Source: Bufo bufo (Eukaryota; Chordata; Amphibia; Anura; Bufonidae). From it: a stretch of 64,000 bases of DNA. This document shows positions 1-9,729 of this stretch, piece after piece. The stretch's first letter is position 1; each line of letters starts with the position of its first letter. Position numbers and translations under genes: made by a program. The notes under the pieces were generated by a model. It saw nothing but the letters and a program-made list of their open reading frames with translations. It searched no databases and had not been told where the DNA came from. The stretch spans positions 507,194,301 through 507,258,300 of the forward strand of contig NC_053390.1 of the NCBI RefSeq assembly GCF_905171765.1. The letters run 5' to 3'.

Positions 1-776
1 TGTGGGCCCCTTTGCCCACCTAGGCTGCAAAAAAGTGTCACGCATCTGGTATTGCCGTACTCAGGAGAAGTTGGGCAATGTGTTTTGGGGTGTCATTTTA
101 CATATACCCATGCTGGGTGAGAGAAATATCTTGGCAAAAGACAACTTTTCCCATTTTTTTTATACAAAGTTGGCATTTGACCAAGATATTTATCTCACCC
201 AGCATGGGTATATGTAAAATGACACCCCAAAACACATTCCCCAACTTCTCCTGAGTACGGCGATACCACATGTGTGACACTTTTTTGCAGCCTAGGTGGG
301 CAAAGGGGCCCACATTCCGAAGAGCACCTTTAGGATTTCACAGGTCATTTTTTACAGATTTTGATTTCAAACTACTTACCACACATTAGGGCCCCTAGAA
401 TGCCAGGGCAGTATAACTACCCCACAAGTGACCCCATTTTGGAAAGAAGACACCCCAAGATATTCCGTGAGGGGCATGGCGAGTTCCTAGAATTTTTTAT
501 TTTTTGTCACAAGTTAGCGGAAAATGCAGATTTTTATTTATTTTTTCTTACAAAGTCTCATATTCCACTAACTTGTGACAAAAAATAAAAACTTCCATGA
601 ACTCACTATGCCCATCACTAAATACCTTGGGGTGTCTTCTTTCCAAAATGGGTCACATGTGGGGTATTTATACTGCCCTGGCATTTTAGGGGCCCTAAAG
701 CATGAGAAGAAGTCTGGGATCCAAATGTCTAAAAATGCCCTCCTAAAAGGAATGTGGGCCCCTTTGCGCATCTAGG
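1..776. repeat. Composite palindromic repeat, left part (units A and B)
   Basis: Seen directly: bases 1-313 (unit A) form an imperfect palindrome whose two arms both run outward to GTGGGCCCCTTTG, with a T-rich centre near 155. Bases 314-752 (unit B) form a second palindrome centred near 540. A second unit A begins at 753 and is cut at 776 by the gypsy insertion. Both units recur at 4552-5625. The 71-codon frames found on both strands of each unit A are by-products of the palindrome, not genes. Left edge lies outside the window. Confidence 0.85.
772..776. repeat. Target-site duplication (left) of the gypsy element
   Basis: CTAGG directly precedes the 5' LTR and is repeated directly after the 3' LTR at 4552-4556. 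A 5-bp duplication is usual for Ty3/gypsy integrase. It falls inside palindrome unit A, whose other copies read CCTAGGCTGC uninterrupted. Confidence 0.93.
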
Positions 777-1301
777 TGTCACAGCCAGACAGCTGAGAAG
801 CGCTCACAGGAGCTTCTCAGATCCTCCTCCTTGAATTTCTTTGTTTTGGTTTAGTTTCTCATCTCGTTAGTCTATCTCAGCTGTCATGCAGTCAGACTGA
901 TCGCTACCCTTTTAAGTTCCTCCCCATAATGCAGTAGTGTGTGGCTGATACAACTTCCTGGAGTGTGTGTGCATGCTGTTCCCAGTTCCCAGTCGTCTGC
1001 AGATAAGTGCTGTTTATGTATTTATGTTTTTTGTCTTTTCTGGATCCAGGTGACCCTGACTCCCTCCGTGTCAGTGTAGGGAGCCGGTGGTCGTGTCCCT
1101 TCACTATTGTAGGGTCTTCAGGTAATAGATAGCCGAGGAACGTGGATATGCGGCCATCCACCTTTGGGGTGTTCGCATAGGCTGAGCAGTGAGGGAGAGC
1201 GGCAGGTCTATTGCAGGGGTCTCCCTTTGTTCCTTAGTTGTGGATCCAGAGAGACATTGTTTATATGGTATTGTCTTGTTTCCTGTACACCATCCGTGAC
1301 A
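777..1301 (+). repeat. 5' LTR of the gypsy element
   Basis: 525 bp, TG...CA ends, near-identical to 4043-4551. It carries 16 bp near its start (after TGTCACAG) that the 3' LTR lacks. Promoter and polyadenylation signals are expected here from the class, but no unambiguous TATA box or AATAAA was seen. Confidence 0.92.
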
Positions 1302-1328
1302 TTATCAGCCGCCAAAACCGTCTCAAGC

Positions 1329-4187
1329 ATGGATCCGGTTTCACTTTTGGCTGAACGCCTCCAGGGTCTTTCATTGGAGGTAGCTGATCTCCGTAGGATT
1401 TTTTCTCAGTTTCAAGTGACCGGTTCAGCTTGCGTTCATGGAGTTTGTGCTGAGCCCAAGATCTCGCTCCCGGATACGTTCTCTGGGGGTAGTGAGAATT
1501 TTGTGCGTTTTAAAGAGGCTTGCAAACTCCATTTTCGCCTTCTTCCCCATTCTTCTGGTGATGAAGAATGGAGGGTGGGGATCATTGTATCGCTGCTCAG
1601 GGGTAACGCTCAGTCTTGGGCCTTTTCGCTACCGGAGGGGGCACGGCCCCTCTGCTCAGTGGATGAATTCTTTTTAGCCCTGGGTCAGATATATGATGAT
1701 CCGGATCGTATTGCTCTGGCTGAGTCTAGACTACGTCTGTTATGCCAGGGTAAACAATCCGCAGAGATATACTGCTCCGAATTTCGGAGATGGGCAGCTG
1801 ATACTGGTTGGAATGATGCTGCACTCCGAAGTCAATTTTGCCATGGTCTTTCAGAGGGATTGAAAGATGCATTTTCCTTTCATGAGAGGCCTATCTCCTT
1901 GGACTCTGCTCTGTCTCAGGCCGTTCGTATTGACAGGCGTCTTAGAGAGAGACGAGAGATCTCTCCTTCCTGTCCTACTCAGTCTCGGAACAGTGCAGCG
2001 GTCTCATTCTGTGCGCAGGAGTCTCAGTCACTGTCAGCCCCTTCTGAGCAGGAGCCCATGCAGCTGGGGTTGATTGCCTCTGACAATAGAAGATTCAGCC
2101 CGCATGGGAGGGTTTGTTTTTGTTGTGGAGGTATAAATCATTTGGCAAATGTTTGTCCCTCAAGGAGATTCAGGCAGTTTTCTGGGAGTAATAAAGAGAC
2201 AAAAAGGAAAAAATCTTTTAAAAATGTTCCGTCTGGTACTATTGGCAGGGTTGAGGCGGAAATTGAAGGTTTTCCGTTTGCTTGTAGTTCCCGTTTTGTC
2301 CTGCCTGCTAGGGTGGCGCTAGAGAGAAATTATGATGTGGGAGATAGGGAATTGTTGGCCATCAAGTTGGCTTTTGAGGAATGGCGCCATTGGCTAGAGG
2401 GAGCCAGACACCCTATTACCGTGTTTACTGACCATAAAAATCTGGCCTATTTGGAGTCAGCCAAGCGTCTGAACCTGAGACAGGCCAGATGGTCTTTGTT
2501 CTTTTCAAGGTTTAATTTTGTTGTTACGTTCCGCCCTGGGGTTAAGAATGTGAAGGCAGATGCCCTGTCACGTTGTTTTCCAGGAGGTGGGAATTTTAAA
2601 GACCCGGGTCCCATTTTGGCTGAAGGTGTGGTGGTCTCTGCTCTTTTTCCTGAATTGGAGGCAGAGGTGCAGGCAGCCCAGTCAGAAGCTCCTGATCTTT
2701 GTCCTCCTGGGAGGTTGTTTGTGCCTCTCGCTTTGAGACACAAGATTTTTAAAGAACACCACGACACGGTCCTTGCTGGGCACCCGGGGGCAAGAGCCAC
2801 ACTGGATCTCATCGCTCGGAGATTCTGGTGGCCTGCGCTTCGTAAGTCGGTTGAGGGTTTTGTGGCAGCTTGCGAGACTTGCGCTCGTGCCAAGGTCCCT
2901 CATTCACGGCCATCAGGTCCTCTCCTTCCTTTGCCCATTCCTTCCCGTCCTTGGACACATCTGTCCATGGACTTCATAACGGACTTGCCTCGTTCCTCGG
3001 GGAAGTCTGTGATTCTGGTGGTGGTGGACCGTTTTAGCAAAATGGTGTATTTTATCCCTTTCCCTGGTTTGCCCAATGCTAAGACGCTGGCGCAGGCATT
3101 TATTGACCACATTGTCAAATTGCATGGGATTCCTTCAGACATAGTCTCTGATAGGGGCACGCAGTTTGTTTCCAGATTCTGGAAGGCTTTCTGTTCTCGC
3201 TTGGGGGTTCGGTTGTCATTCTCTTCTGCTTTCCATCCGCAGTCGAATGGCCAGACAGAGCGCGTCAATCAGAATCTGGAGACATATCTGCGCTGTTTTG
3301 TGGCGGAGAATCAGGAGGATTGGTGTTCTTTTTTGTCCCTTGCTGAGTTTGCTTTAAATAACCGTCGTCAGGAGTCCTCTGATAAGTCACCATTTTTTGG
3401 TGCATATGGGTTCCATCCGCAGTTTGGGACTTTCTCGGGAGAGGGCTCTTCTGGTTTGCCTGATGAGGACAGATTCTCCTCGTCTTTGTCATCTATTTGG
3501 CAAAAGATTCAGGATAATCTAAAGAGCATGAGTGAGAGATATAAGCGTGTGGCGGATAAGAGACGTGTGCCTGGTCCGGACCTGAATGTTGGTGATCTGG
3601 TGTGGTTGTCTACCAAGAATATCAAATTGAAGGTTCCCTCCTGGAAGTTGGGTCCTAGGTTTATTGGGCCTTACAAGATCCTGTCTGTCATCAATCCTGT
3701 TGCCTACCGTCTTGATCTTCCTCAGACTTGGAAGATCCATAATGTTTTTCATAAGTCCTTATTGAAACCTTATGTTCAACCTATTGTACCCTCGCCTTTG
3801 CCTCCTCCTCCGATTATGGTTGATGGAAATCTTGAATTTCAGGTCTCTAGGATTGTGGATTCTCGTCTTGTCCGCGGTTCCCTCCAGTACCTCGTTCATT
3901 GGGAGGGTTATGGTCCTGAGGAGAGGATGTGGGTCCCAGTGACGGACATTAAGGCCTCTCGTCTCATCAGGGCTTTCCATAGGTCCCATCCTGAGAAGGT
4001 GGGCCCTGAGTGTCCGGAGTCCACTCCTAGAGGGAGGGGTACTGTCACAGCGCTCACAGGAGCTTCTCAGATCCTCCTCCTTGAATTTCTTTGTTTTGGT
4101 TTAGTTTCTCATCTCGTTAGTCTATCTCAGCTGTCATGCAGTCAGACTGATCGCTACCCTTTTAAGTTCCTCCCCATAGTGCAGTAG
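1329..4187 (+). CDS. Fused Gag / RNase H fragment / integrase / chromodomain polyprotein
   Basis: One open frame of 952 codons from the ATG at 1329, chosen because it is the first ATG after the 5' LTR and opens a typical gag start (MDPVSLL). Order: gag capsid region; CCHC zinc knuckle near residues 263-276 (CFCCGG...H...C); a junction near residue 332-335 (about base 2325); C-terminal half of RNase H (TDHKNL, DALSR); integrase with H-H-C-C zinc domain and D548, D608, E644 (DD35E); chromodomain near 837-890. The protease DSGA motif, all of RT and the first RNase H aspartate are absent. Using the second gypsy at 60691 as a ruler, about 1.5 kb was removed in frame. The stop lies inside the 3' LTR, adding about 48 non-homologous residues. 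Gag and integrase look intact; the enzyme core is lost. Confidence 0.9.
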   Translation: MDPVSLLAERLQGLSLEVADLRRIFSQFQVTGSACVHGVCAEPKISLPDTFSGGSENFVRFKEACKLHFRLLPHSSGDEEWRVGIIVSLLRGNAQSWAFSLPEGARPLCSVDEFFLALGQIYDDPDRIALAESRLRLLCQGKQSAEIYCSEFRRWAADTGWNDAALRSQFCHGLSEGLKDAFSFHERPISLDSALSQAVRIDRRLRERREISPSCPTQSRNSAAVSFCAQESQSLSAPSEQEPMQLGLIASDNRRFSPHGRVCFCCGGINHLANVCPSRRFRQFSGSNKETKRKKSFKNVPSGTIGRVEAEIEGFPFACSSRFVLPARVALERNYDVGDRELLAIKLAFEEWRHWLEGARHPITVFTDHKNLAYLESAKRLNLRQARWSLFFSRFNFVVTFRPGVKNVKADALSRCFPGGGNFKDPGPILAEGVVVSALFPELEAEVQAAQSEAPDLCPPGRLFVPLALRHKIFKEHHDTVLAGHPGARATLDLIARRFWWPALRKSVEGFVAACETCARAKVPHSRPSGPLLPLPIPSRPWTHLSMDFITDLPRSSGKSVILVVVDRFSKMVYFIPFPGLPNAKTLAQAFIDHIVKLHGIPSDIVSDRGTQFVSRFWKAFCSRLGVRLSFSSAFHPQSNGQTERVNQNLETYLRCFVAENQEDWCSFLSLAEFALNNRRQESSDKSPFFGAYGFHPQFGTFSGEGSSGLPDEDRFSSSLSSIWQKIQDNLKSMSERYKRVADKRRVPGPDLNVGDLVWLSTKNIKLKVPSWKLGPRFIGPYKILSVINPVAYRLDLPQTWKIHNVFHKSLLKPYVQPIVPSPLPPPPIMVDGNLEFQVSRIVDSRLVRGSLQYLVHWEGYGPEERMWVPVTDIKASRLIRAFHRSHPEKVGPECPESTPRGRGTVTALTGASQILLLEFLCFGLVSHLVSLSQLSCSQTDRYPFKFLPIVQ
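4026..4042 (+). other. Polypurine tract of the gypsy element
   Basis: The run AGAGGGAGGGG ends two bases before the 3' LTR start at 4043, the expected position of the plus-strand primer in LTR retrotransposons. It lies within the open reading frame. Confidence 0.75.
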
Positions 4188-4551
4188 TGTGCGGCTGATA
4201 CAACTTCCTGGAGTGTGTGTGCATGCTGTTCCCAGTTCCCAGTCGTCTGCAGATAAGTGCTGTTTATGTATTTATGTTTTTTGTCTTTTCTGGATCCAGG
4301 TGACCCTGACTCCCTTCGTGTCAGTGTAGGGAGCCGGATGTCGTGTCCCTTCACTATTGTAGGGTCTTCAGGTAATAGATAGCCGAGGAACGTGGATATG
4401 CGGCCATCCACCTTTGGGGTGTTCGCATAGGCTGAGCAGTGAGGGAGAGCGGCAGGTCTATTGCAGGGGTCTCCCTTTGTTCCTTAGTTGTGGATCCAGA
4501 GAGACATTGTTTATATGGTATTGTCTTGTTTCCTGTACACCATCCGTGACA
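4043..4551 (+). repeat. 3' LTR of the gypsy element
   Basis: 509 bp, TGTCACAG...CCGTGACA, followed by the CTAGG duplication at 4552-4556. Lacks the 16-bp segment present in the 5' LTR. Confidence 0.92.
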
Positions 4552-5625
4552 CTAGGCTGCAAAAATGTGTCACACATCTGGTATTGCCGTACTCAGGAGA
4601 AGTTGGGCAATGTGTTTTGGGGTGTCATTTTACATATACCCATGCTGGGGGAGATAAATATCTCGGTCAAATGCCAACTTTGTATAAAAAAAATTGGAAA
4701 AGTTGTCTTTTGCCAAGATATTTCTCTCACCCAGCATGGGTATATGTAAAAAGACACCCCAAAACACATTGTCCAACTTCTCCTGAGTACGGTGATACCA
4801 GATGTGTGACACTTTTTTGCAGCCTAGGTTTGCAAAGGGGCCCACATTCCAAAGAGCACCTTTCGGATTTCACCGGCCATTTTTTACAGATTTTGATTTC
4901 AAACCACTTCTCACGCATTCGGGCCCCTAAAATGCCAGGGCAGTATAACTACCCCACAAGTGACCCCATTTTGGAAAGAAGACACCCCAAGGTATTTCGT
5001 GATGGGCATAGTGAGTTCATGGAAGTTTTTATTTTTTGTCACAAGTTAGTGGAATATGAGACTTTGTAAGAAAAAAAAAATCATCATTTTCCGCTAACTT
5101 GTGACAAAAAATTAAAAATTCTAGGAACTCGCCAAGCCCCTCACGGAATACCTTGGGGTGTCTTCTTTCCAAAATGGGGTCACTTCTGGGGTAGTTATAC
5201 TGCCCTGGCATTCTAGGGGCCTTAATGTGTGGTAAGTAGGTAAATGACCTGTGAAATCCTAAAGGTGCTCTTTGGAATGTGGGCCCCTTTGCCCACCTAG
5301 GCTGCAAAAAAGTGTCACACATGTGGTATCGCCGTATTCAGGAGAAGTTGGGCAATGTGTTTTGGGGTGTCTTTTTACATATACTTATGCTGGGTGAGAG
5401 AAATATCTCGGCAAAAGACAATATTTCCAATTTTTTTTATACAAAGTTGGCATTTGACCAAGATATTTATCTCACCCAGCATGGGTATATGTAAAATGAC
5501 ACCCCAAAACACATTGCCCAACTTCTCCTGAGTACGGCGATACCAGATGTGTGACACTTTTTTGCAGCCTAGATGCGCAAAGGGGCCCACATTCCTTTTA
5601 TTAGGGCATTTTTAGACATCAGGGA
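4552..5625. repeat. Composite palindromic repeat, right part (A-B-A-C)
   Basis: Continues unit A cut at 776 (A: 4552-4853), then a complete unit B palindrome (4854-5278, centre near 5070), then another unit A (5279-5592), then a short arm (5593-5625) whose reverse complement occurs at about 690-752. Ignoring the gypsy insertion, 690-5625 reads C-A-B-A'-C', one large palindrome made of smaller palindromes. No transposase was found, so family assignment is open. Confidence 0.82.
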
Positions 5626-5903
5626 GTTACGCTGCCGCCCGCCCGGCCTGCCTGCATTCTACACAAGCAATTAGGATATACGGTACAATTATTTCCTGTG
5701 TAGAACGGCCGGCGCCGCTAGAGGGCAGATGTTCTCTGGCTTGTAGGCTGCCGCGCATGCGCTGAAGAGGCGGCTTTCTCGTGTCAAAAAAAAAAAAAAG
5801 CGAGAATAAAAGGTGAAGGCTGGCGGCCGGCGGCGGCTGCGCGGGCCACATGACGAGGTCTGGCGGGCCGGATTCGGCCCGCGGGCCTTGTGTTTGACAC
5901 CTA
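5626..5903. repeat. GC-rich repeat fragments
   Basis: Holds a stretch near 5626-5690 (GCTGCCGCCCGCCCGGCC...) that recurs at about 44645-44705 inside the TA-flanked element, then an A13 run near 5787 and a GC-rich end GGCCCGCGGGCC followed by TTTGACACC, which resembles a hAT-type transposon end. No gene. Confidence 0.5.
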
Positions 5904-6860
5904 TGCTATATGGGGTGATCACCCCCCTGTCATTGATCACCCCCCTATAAGGCTCCATTCAGATGTCCGTATGTGTTTTGCGGATCCGATCCATGTATCC
6001 GTGGATCCGTAAAAAACATACAGACATCTGAATGCAGCCTTACAGGGGGGGGTGATCAATGACAGGGGGGTGATCAATGACAGGGGGGTGATCAGGGAGT
6101 CTATATGGGGTGATCACCCCCCTGTCATTGATCACCCCCCTATAAGGCTCCATTCAGATGTCCGTATGTGTTTTGCGGATCCGATCCGTGGATCCGTAAA
6201 AAACATACGGACATCTGAATGCAGCCTTACAGGGATGTGATCAATGACAGGGGGTGATCAATGACAGGGGGGTGATCAGGGAGTCTATATGGGGTGATCA
6301 CCCCCTGTCATTGATCACCCCCCTATAAGGCTCCATTCAGACGTCCATATGTGTTTTGCGGATCTGATCCATGTATCAGTGGATCCGTAAAAATCATACG
6401 GACGTCTGAATGGAGCCTTACAAGGGGGTGATCAATGACAGGGGGGTGATCAATGACAGGGGGGTGATCAGGGAGTCTATATGGGGTGATCACCCCCCTG
6501 TAAGGCTCCATTAAGACGTCTGTATGTGTTTTGCGGATCCGATCCATGTATCCGTGGATCCGTAAAAAACATACGGACATCTGAATGCAGCCTTACAGGG
6601 GGGTGATCAATGACAGGGGGGTGATCAGGGAGTTTATATGGGGTGATCACCCCCTGTCATTGATCACCCCCCTGTAAGGCTCCATTCAGATGTCCGTATG
6701 TGTTTTGCGGATCCGATCCATGTATCAGTGGATCCGTAAAAATCATACGGGCATCTGAATGGAGCCTGACAGGGGGGTGATCAATGACAGGGGGGTGATC
6801 AGTGACAGGGGGGTGATCAGGGAGTCTATATGGGGTGATCAGGGGTTAATAAGTGACAGG
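5904..6860. repeat. Satellite-like array of palindromic units, each carrying a MITE
   Basis: Five units of about 155-195 bp. Each has a left arm rich in GGGGTGATCACCCC, a MITE body (5951-6040, 6146-6227, 6329-6418, 6504-6593, 6678-6767) and a right arm with two or three copies of TGATCAATGACAGGGGGG. The unit joint reads AGGGAGTCTATATGGGG. MITE bodies begin GGCTCCATTCAGA and end in its reverse complement with TAA/TTA flanks, matching the free-standing MITEs at 24405 and 28372. Confidence 0.85.
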
Positions 6861-6904
6861 GGGGGGTGTAGTGTAGTGTGGTGCTTGGTGCTACTTATTA
6901 CTGA

Positions 6905-7203
6905 GCTACCTGTGTCCTCTGGTGGTCGATCCAAACAAAAGGGACCACCAGAGGACCAGGTAGCAGGTATATTAGACGCTGTTATCAAAACAGCGTCTAA
7001 TATACCTGTTAGGGGTTAAAAAAATCGCATCTCCAGCCTGCCAGCGAACGATCGCTGCTGGCAGGCTGGAGATCCACTCGCTTACCTTCCGATCCTGTGA
7101 TCCAGGAAATCTCGCGTCTCGCGAGATGACGCATATATGCGTGACTGTGCGCAGGGCTGCCGCCTCCGGAACGCGATCCTGCGTTAGGCGGTCCGGAGGC
7201 GGT
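6905..7203. repeat. Chain of consecutive hairpins
   Basis: Inverted repeats follow one another: 6905-6964 (GCTACCTG arms around CCTCTGGTGGTC), 6964-7008 (20-bp perfect arms with a 5-base loop), 7029-7073 (ATCTCCAGCCTGCCAGC arms), a CTCGCG...CGCGAG palindrome near 7111-7126 and 7159-7203 (CCGCCTCCGGA arms). Probably a non-autonomous fold-back element; its family is not recognised. It abuts the broken end of the Tc1 at 7204. Confidence 0.7.
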
Positions 7204-7257
7204 TAAAGTAATGATGGCCACTCATTTTTCTTTACTTAGCTGCTTTTTTCTTGCCAT
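7204..7257 (-). pseudogene. Tc1 transposase N-terminal remnant
   Basis: From the ATG at 7257 the - strand reads MARKKQLSKEK, a stop, then VAIITL before the break. The helix-turn-helix start of a Tc1 transposase is recognisable, but an in-frame stop and the truncation make it non-functional. Confidence 0.75.
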
Positions 7258-7669
7258 AATACAAATTCTAACGGTCTATTCAGTAGGACTATCAGCTGTG
7301 TATCCACCTGACTTCTCCACAACGCAACTGATGGTCCCAACCCCATTTATAAGGCAAGAAATCCCACTTATTAAACCTGACAGGGCACACCTGTGAAGTG
7401 AAAACCATTTCAGGGGACTACCTCTTGAAGCTCATCAAGAGAATGCCAAGAGTGTGCAAAGCAGTAATCAAAGCAAAAGGTGGCTACTTTGAAGAACCTA
7501 GAATATTACATATTTTCAGTTGTTTCACACTTGTTTGTTATGTATATAATTCTACATGTGTTAATTCATAGTTTTGATGCCTTCAGTGTGAATCTACAAT
7601 TTTCATAGTCATAAAAATAAAGAAAACTCTTTGAATGAGAAGGTGTGTCCAAACTTTTGGTCTGTACTG
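7204..7669 (-). mobile_element. Truncated Tc1-like transposon, 5' end only
   Basis: Terminal repeat ends at 7669 (CAGTACAGACCAAAAGTTTG read on the - strand) next to a TA. The element runs toward lower coordinates through its untranslated leader into the first codons of the transposase and stops abruptly at the hairpin element. Only about 465 bp of an expected 1.3-1.6 kb remains. Confidence 0.8.
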
Positions 7670-7695
7670 TATATCCTTATAGGTCTGGTTATTCG

Positions 7696-7698
<3 letters not shown>

Positions 7699-7731
<33 letters not shown>
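7699..7731. repeat. (TA)n microsatellite
   Basis: About 15 uninterrupted TA units after TGTG. Ordinary simple repeat at the junction between the Tc1 fragment and the DIRS element. Confidence 0.9.
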
Positions 7732-7733
<2 letters not shown>

Positions 7734-8292
7734 TCCCTGTCGTCATCGCTCCAACACCAGTCTCTGCCTCAGGGGCTGGTGTGGTTTTTCTTTCTTCTGG
7801 TGTCTTTGGATCCGTTCCCCCCTTTTTTCCTTGTCCCCCCCTCTCTTCCTATCTCCTCTCCTACTGCGTCGTCCGCCATTGCGCTTACCTTCTCTTCCCT
7901 TGGCTCCGCCTCCTTGTTCTCAGTCTCCCTTCTTCTCCTTCTTTTCGCGCGCTCCCCGGCCGCTCTGGTTCTGGCCCGCTCCTACTGACGCGCCCGCAGT
8001 CTTGCGAGACTTCGGGCGCCTCTCTCTTCATTCAGGCCGGCAGTTGCGGACGTCGCGCCCGTAATCTCGCGAGACTTAGAGCGCCCCGCTCTTCATTCCG
8101 GCCGGCAGTAACGGACGACAGCGCTCCTGGTCTCGGGCCTCTGGTACCCATTTATTCAGCTCTTGTTTCCACCCTTGGGCTAATATTATTGCCCCCCCTT
8201 TTCTGTATACCCTTGCTGCAGGAGGGATCCAGGGTCAGGTTGACCTGCTGCCCTCAATTAGTTTTTCTATAGATAGTTTACAGGGATTCATT

Positions 8293-9569
8293 ATGTCCAA
8301 ACAAAAGGTGCCCCTTAGTCCCCCTTCCCTTGGGGACCATGCATCTGGAGAAGCCTTAAGTAATTCTGGCCCCTTTTCCCCTGCGGGAGTGGATAATCCC
8401 CGGGTGGATGACTCCCAGGTCCTTGCGCTCCAGCGCTCTATGACTGACGCCATCATTGCAGCCATGGGATCCATGTCCTCCACACTATCCCGGTCCATTT
8501 CTGAGGCCATTTTGGCGCAGCGCTCTACTTCCAGAGTTCAGGTTCCCCATGCCACCCTTGAATCTGTGTCATCAGCTCCTGACCCGTCTGCTTCCAGAAA
8601 CGGTGTGAGCGGTGTGACTTTTGCCACCCATGATAGCGCGCCTATGTCGCACAAAAGGGTCTGTACAAACCAAGCAGAAAGAGCGCGCCCGTGGAAATGT
8701 GCCAGAGCACAACCAGACACTGAGTCCGAGTCGGACTTTGGTTCAGATGAGGAGGCTCCGACTGACGCTTTTGGCGACGCGGATGGGGATCTTGGGGACG
8801 TTCCGGTGGACCGATCCTTCTCAGCCCCTTCGGCCAGCGGCTCTCTAGCTGAGGCCACCACTGCCTCTGCCACCACCCTTATAGACCCGGTCGGTGAACC
8901 CCTTTTTGACCCGGATGCCCTCCATCATCCCAGATCTGCGGAGTGGCTCCCGGTAGACCACGTGGCCAAGTACTTAGAGGCCCGTGTACGGTGCCCCCTT
9001 AGTAAGGAGGCCCGCAATAAGCTACGGGCGGAATGCCTGAGACCCTGGTACCTAACAAGGTCTGTGAGACCCCAGTGGTGGACCCTAAAATGGCACAATT
9101 TTTGGCCAAATCAGGTTGGAACCCTTGCAAGGGGCTAGAATCAGCCTTAAAAGCCTGCCAGGACAAACTCTTGGATGTCTTTGGCCCCTTAGCAAAAATT
9201 TTCGAGCTGGCAGAAACCGCTAGAGCTGAGGACAGGCAGGTGGACCCGGAAGAACTCCGGGGCTGGGTTCAACGCGCCTTTTTTATTACCGGGAATGTTA
9301 ATACTTCCCTTTCTATTGAGAGGCGCAAGGCCATCCTTTTTAAGATTGAACCCAAATTGGCCAACCTCGCCCTTACAGAGGCAGGCAGGGAGGCACAAGG
9401 TTTGCTCTTCGGTGATTCTTTTATCAATGATATGGGCCGTTTTGTAGGTGCCTTTACGGCTTTAGACAAAGCCCAGTCCTCCATGAAGAGGGTGTTTCAG
9501 AATAGGGTTTCTACCAGGGCCGGCAGTTCCAGGGGCTGTCTGTCCGGCCGGTCGAGCTTCCAGACCTGA
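8293..9569 (+). pseudogene. DIRS Gag-like protein (frameshifted)
   Basis: From the ATG at 8293 the frame runs 281 codons to 9138: a Ser/Pro/Asp-rich N-terminal region, an acidic stretch (TESESDFGSDEE) and the start of the conserved region. Homologous sequence then continues in another frame from about 9033 to 9569 (MAQFLAKSGW...). A single indel near 9035-9050 would explain this. The downstream part is basic, as in nucleic-acid-binding DIRS Gag tails, and includes a Gly/Arg/Ser-rich stretch after 9500. Assignment rests on position before a DIRS RT and on the overall composition. Confidence 0.7.
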
Positions 9570-9729
9570 GGCATGGGTCGAATCTCCTTCTCTCAGAGGT
9601 CCTTTGCTCAGAGGAACCCCTACCCGGAGGCGAGGCAATCTTCTTCTTCTTCCTTCTTCCCCACTCGAGGCGGATCAGGCCGTTTCAGAGGCTATAGAGG
9701 TTCCGCGGAATCAAGACGTCCTTAAGGTA

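Larger units (their letters stand above)
777..4551 (+). mobile_element. Ty3/gypsy chromovirus-type LTR retrotransposon, internally deleted
   Basis: Complete insertion bounded by two LTRs (777-1301 and 4043-4551) that start TGTCACAG and end CCGTGACA, with CTAGG target duplications. The interior has a gag-to-chromodomain open frame and a purine-rich tract before the 3' LTR. LTRs differ by about five substitutions and one 16-bp indel, so the insertion is recent. Protease, reverse transcriptase and the first half of RNase H are missing, so it cannot copy itself without help. No clear tRNA primer site was recognised after 1301. Confidence 0.93.

Noticed and set aside
2..313. Conserved 71-residue frames (MGPFAHLGCKK...) repeated on both strands at 2-217, 98-313, 4630-4845, 5279-5494 and 5375-5590
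   Set aside because: They are the translation of a palindromic repeat and appear on both strands for that reason. No start context, family or independent conservation supports a gene.
904..1161. 85-residue - strand frame, repeated at 4154-4411
   Set aside because: It lies in the two LTRs of the gypsy and is similar only because the LTRs are.
2447..2893. 148-residue - strand frame under the gypsy polyprotein
   Set aside because: Shadow of the + strand gag-integrase frame; no domain.
5904..6860. Spaced repeats considered as a CRISPR array
   Set aside because: Units are near-identical throughout with no unique spacers, and the genome is eukaryotic.
7631..8272. 213-residue + frame starting before the TA repeat
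   Set aside because: It reads through the (TA)n run (IYIYIYIY) and the low-complexity C/T-rich leader of the DIRS element.
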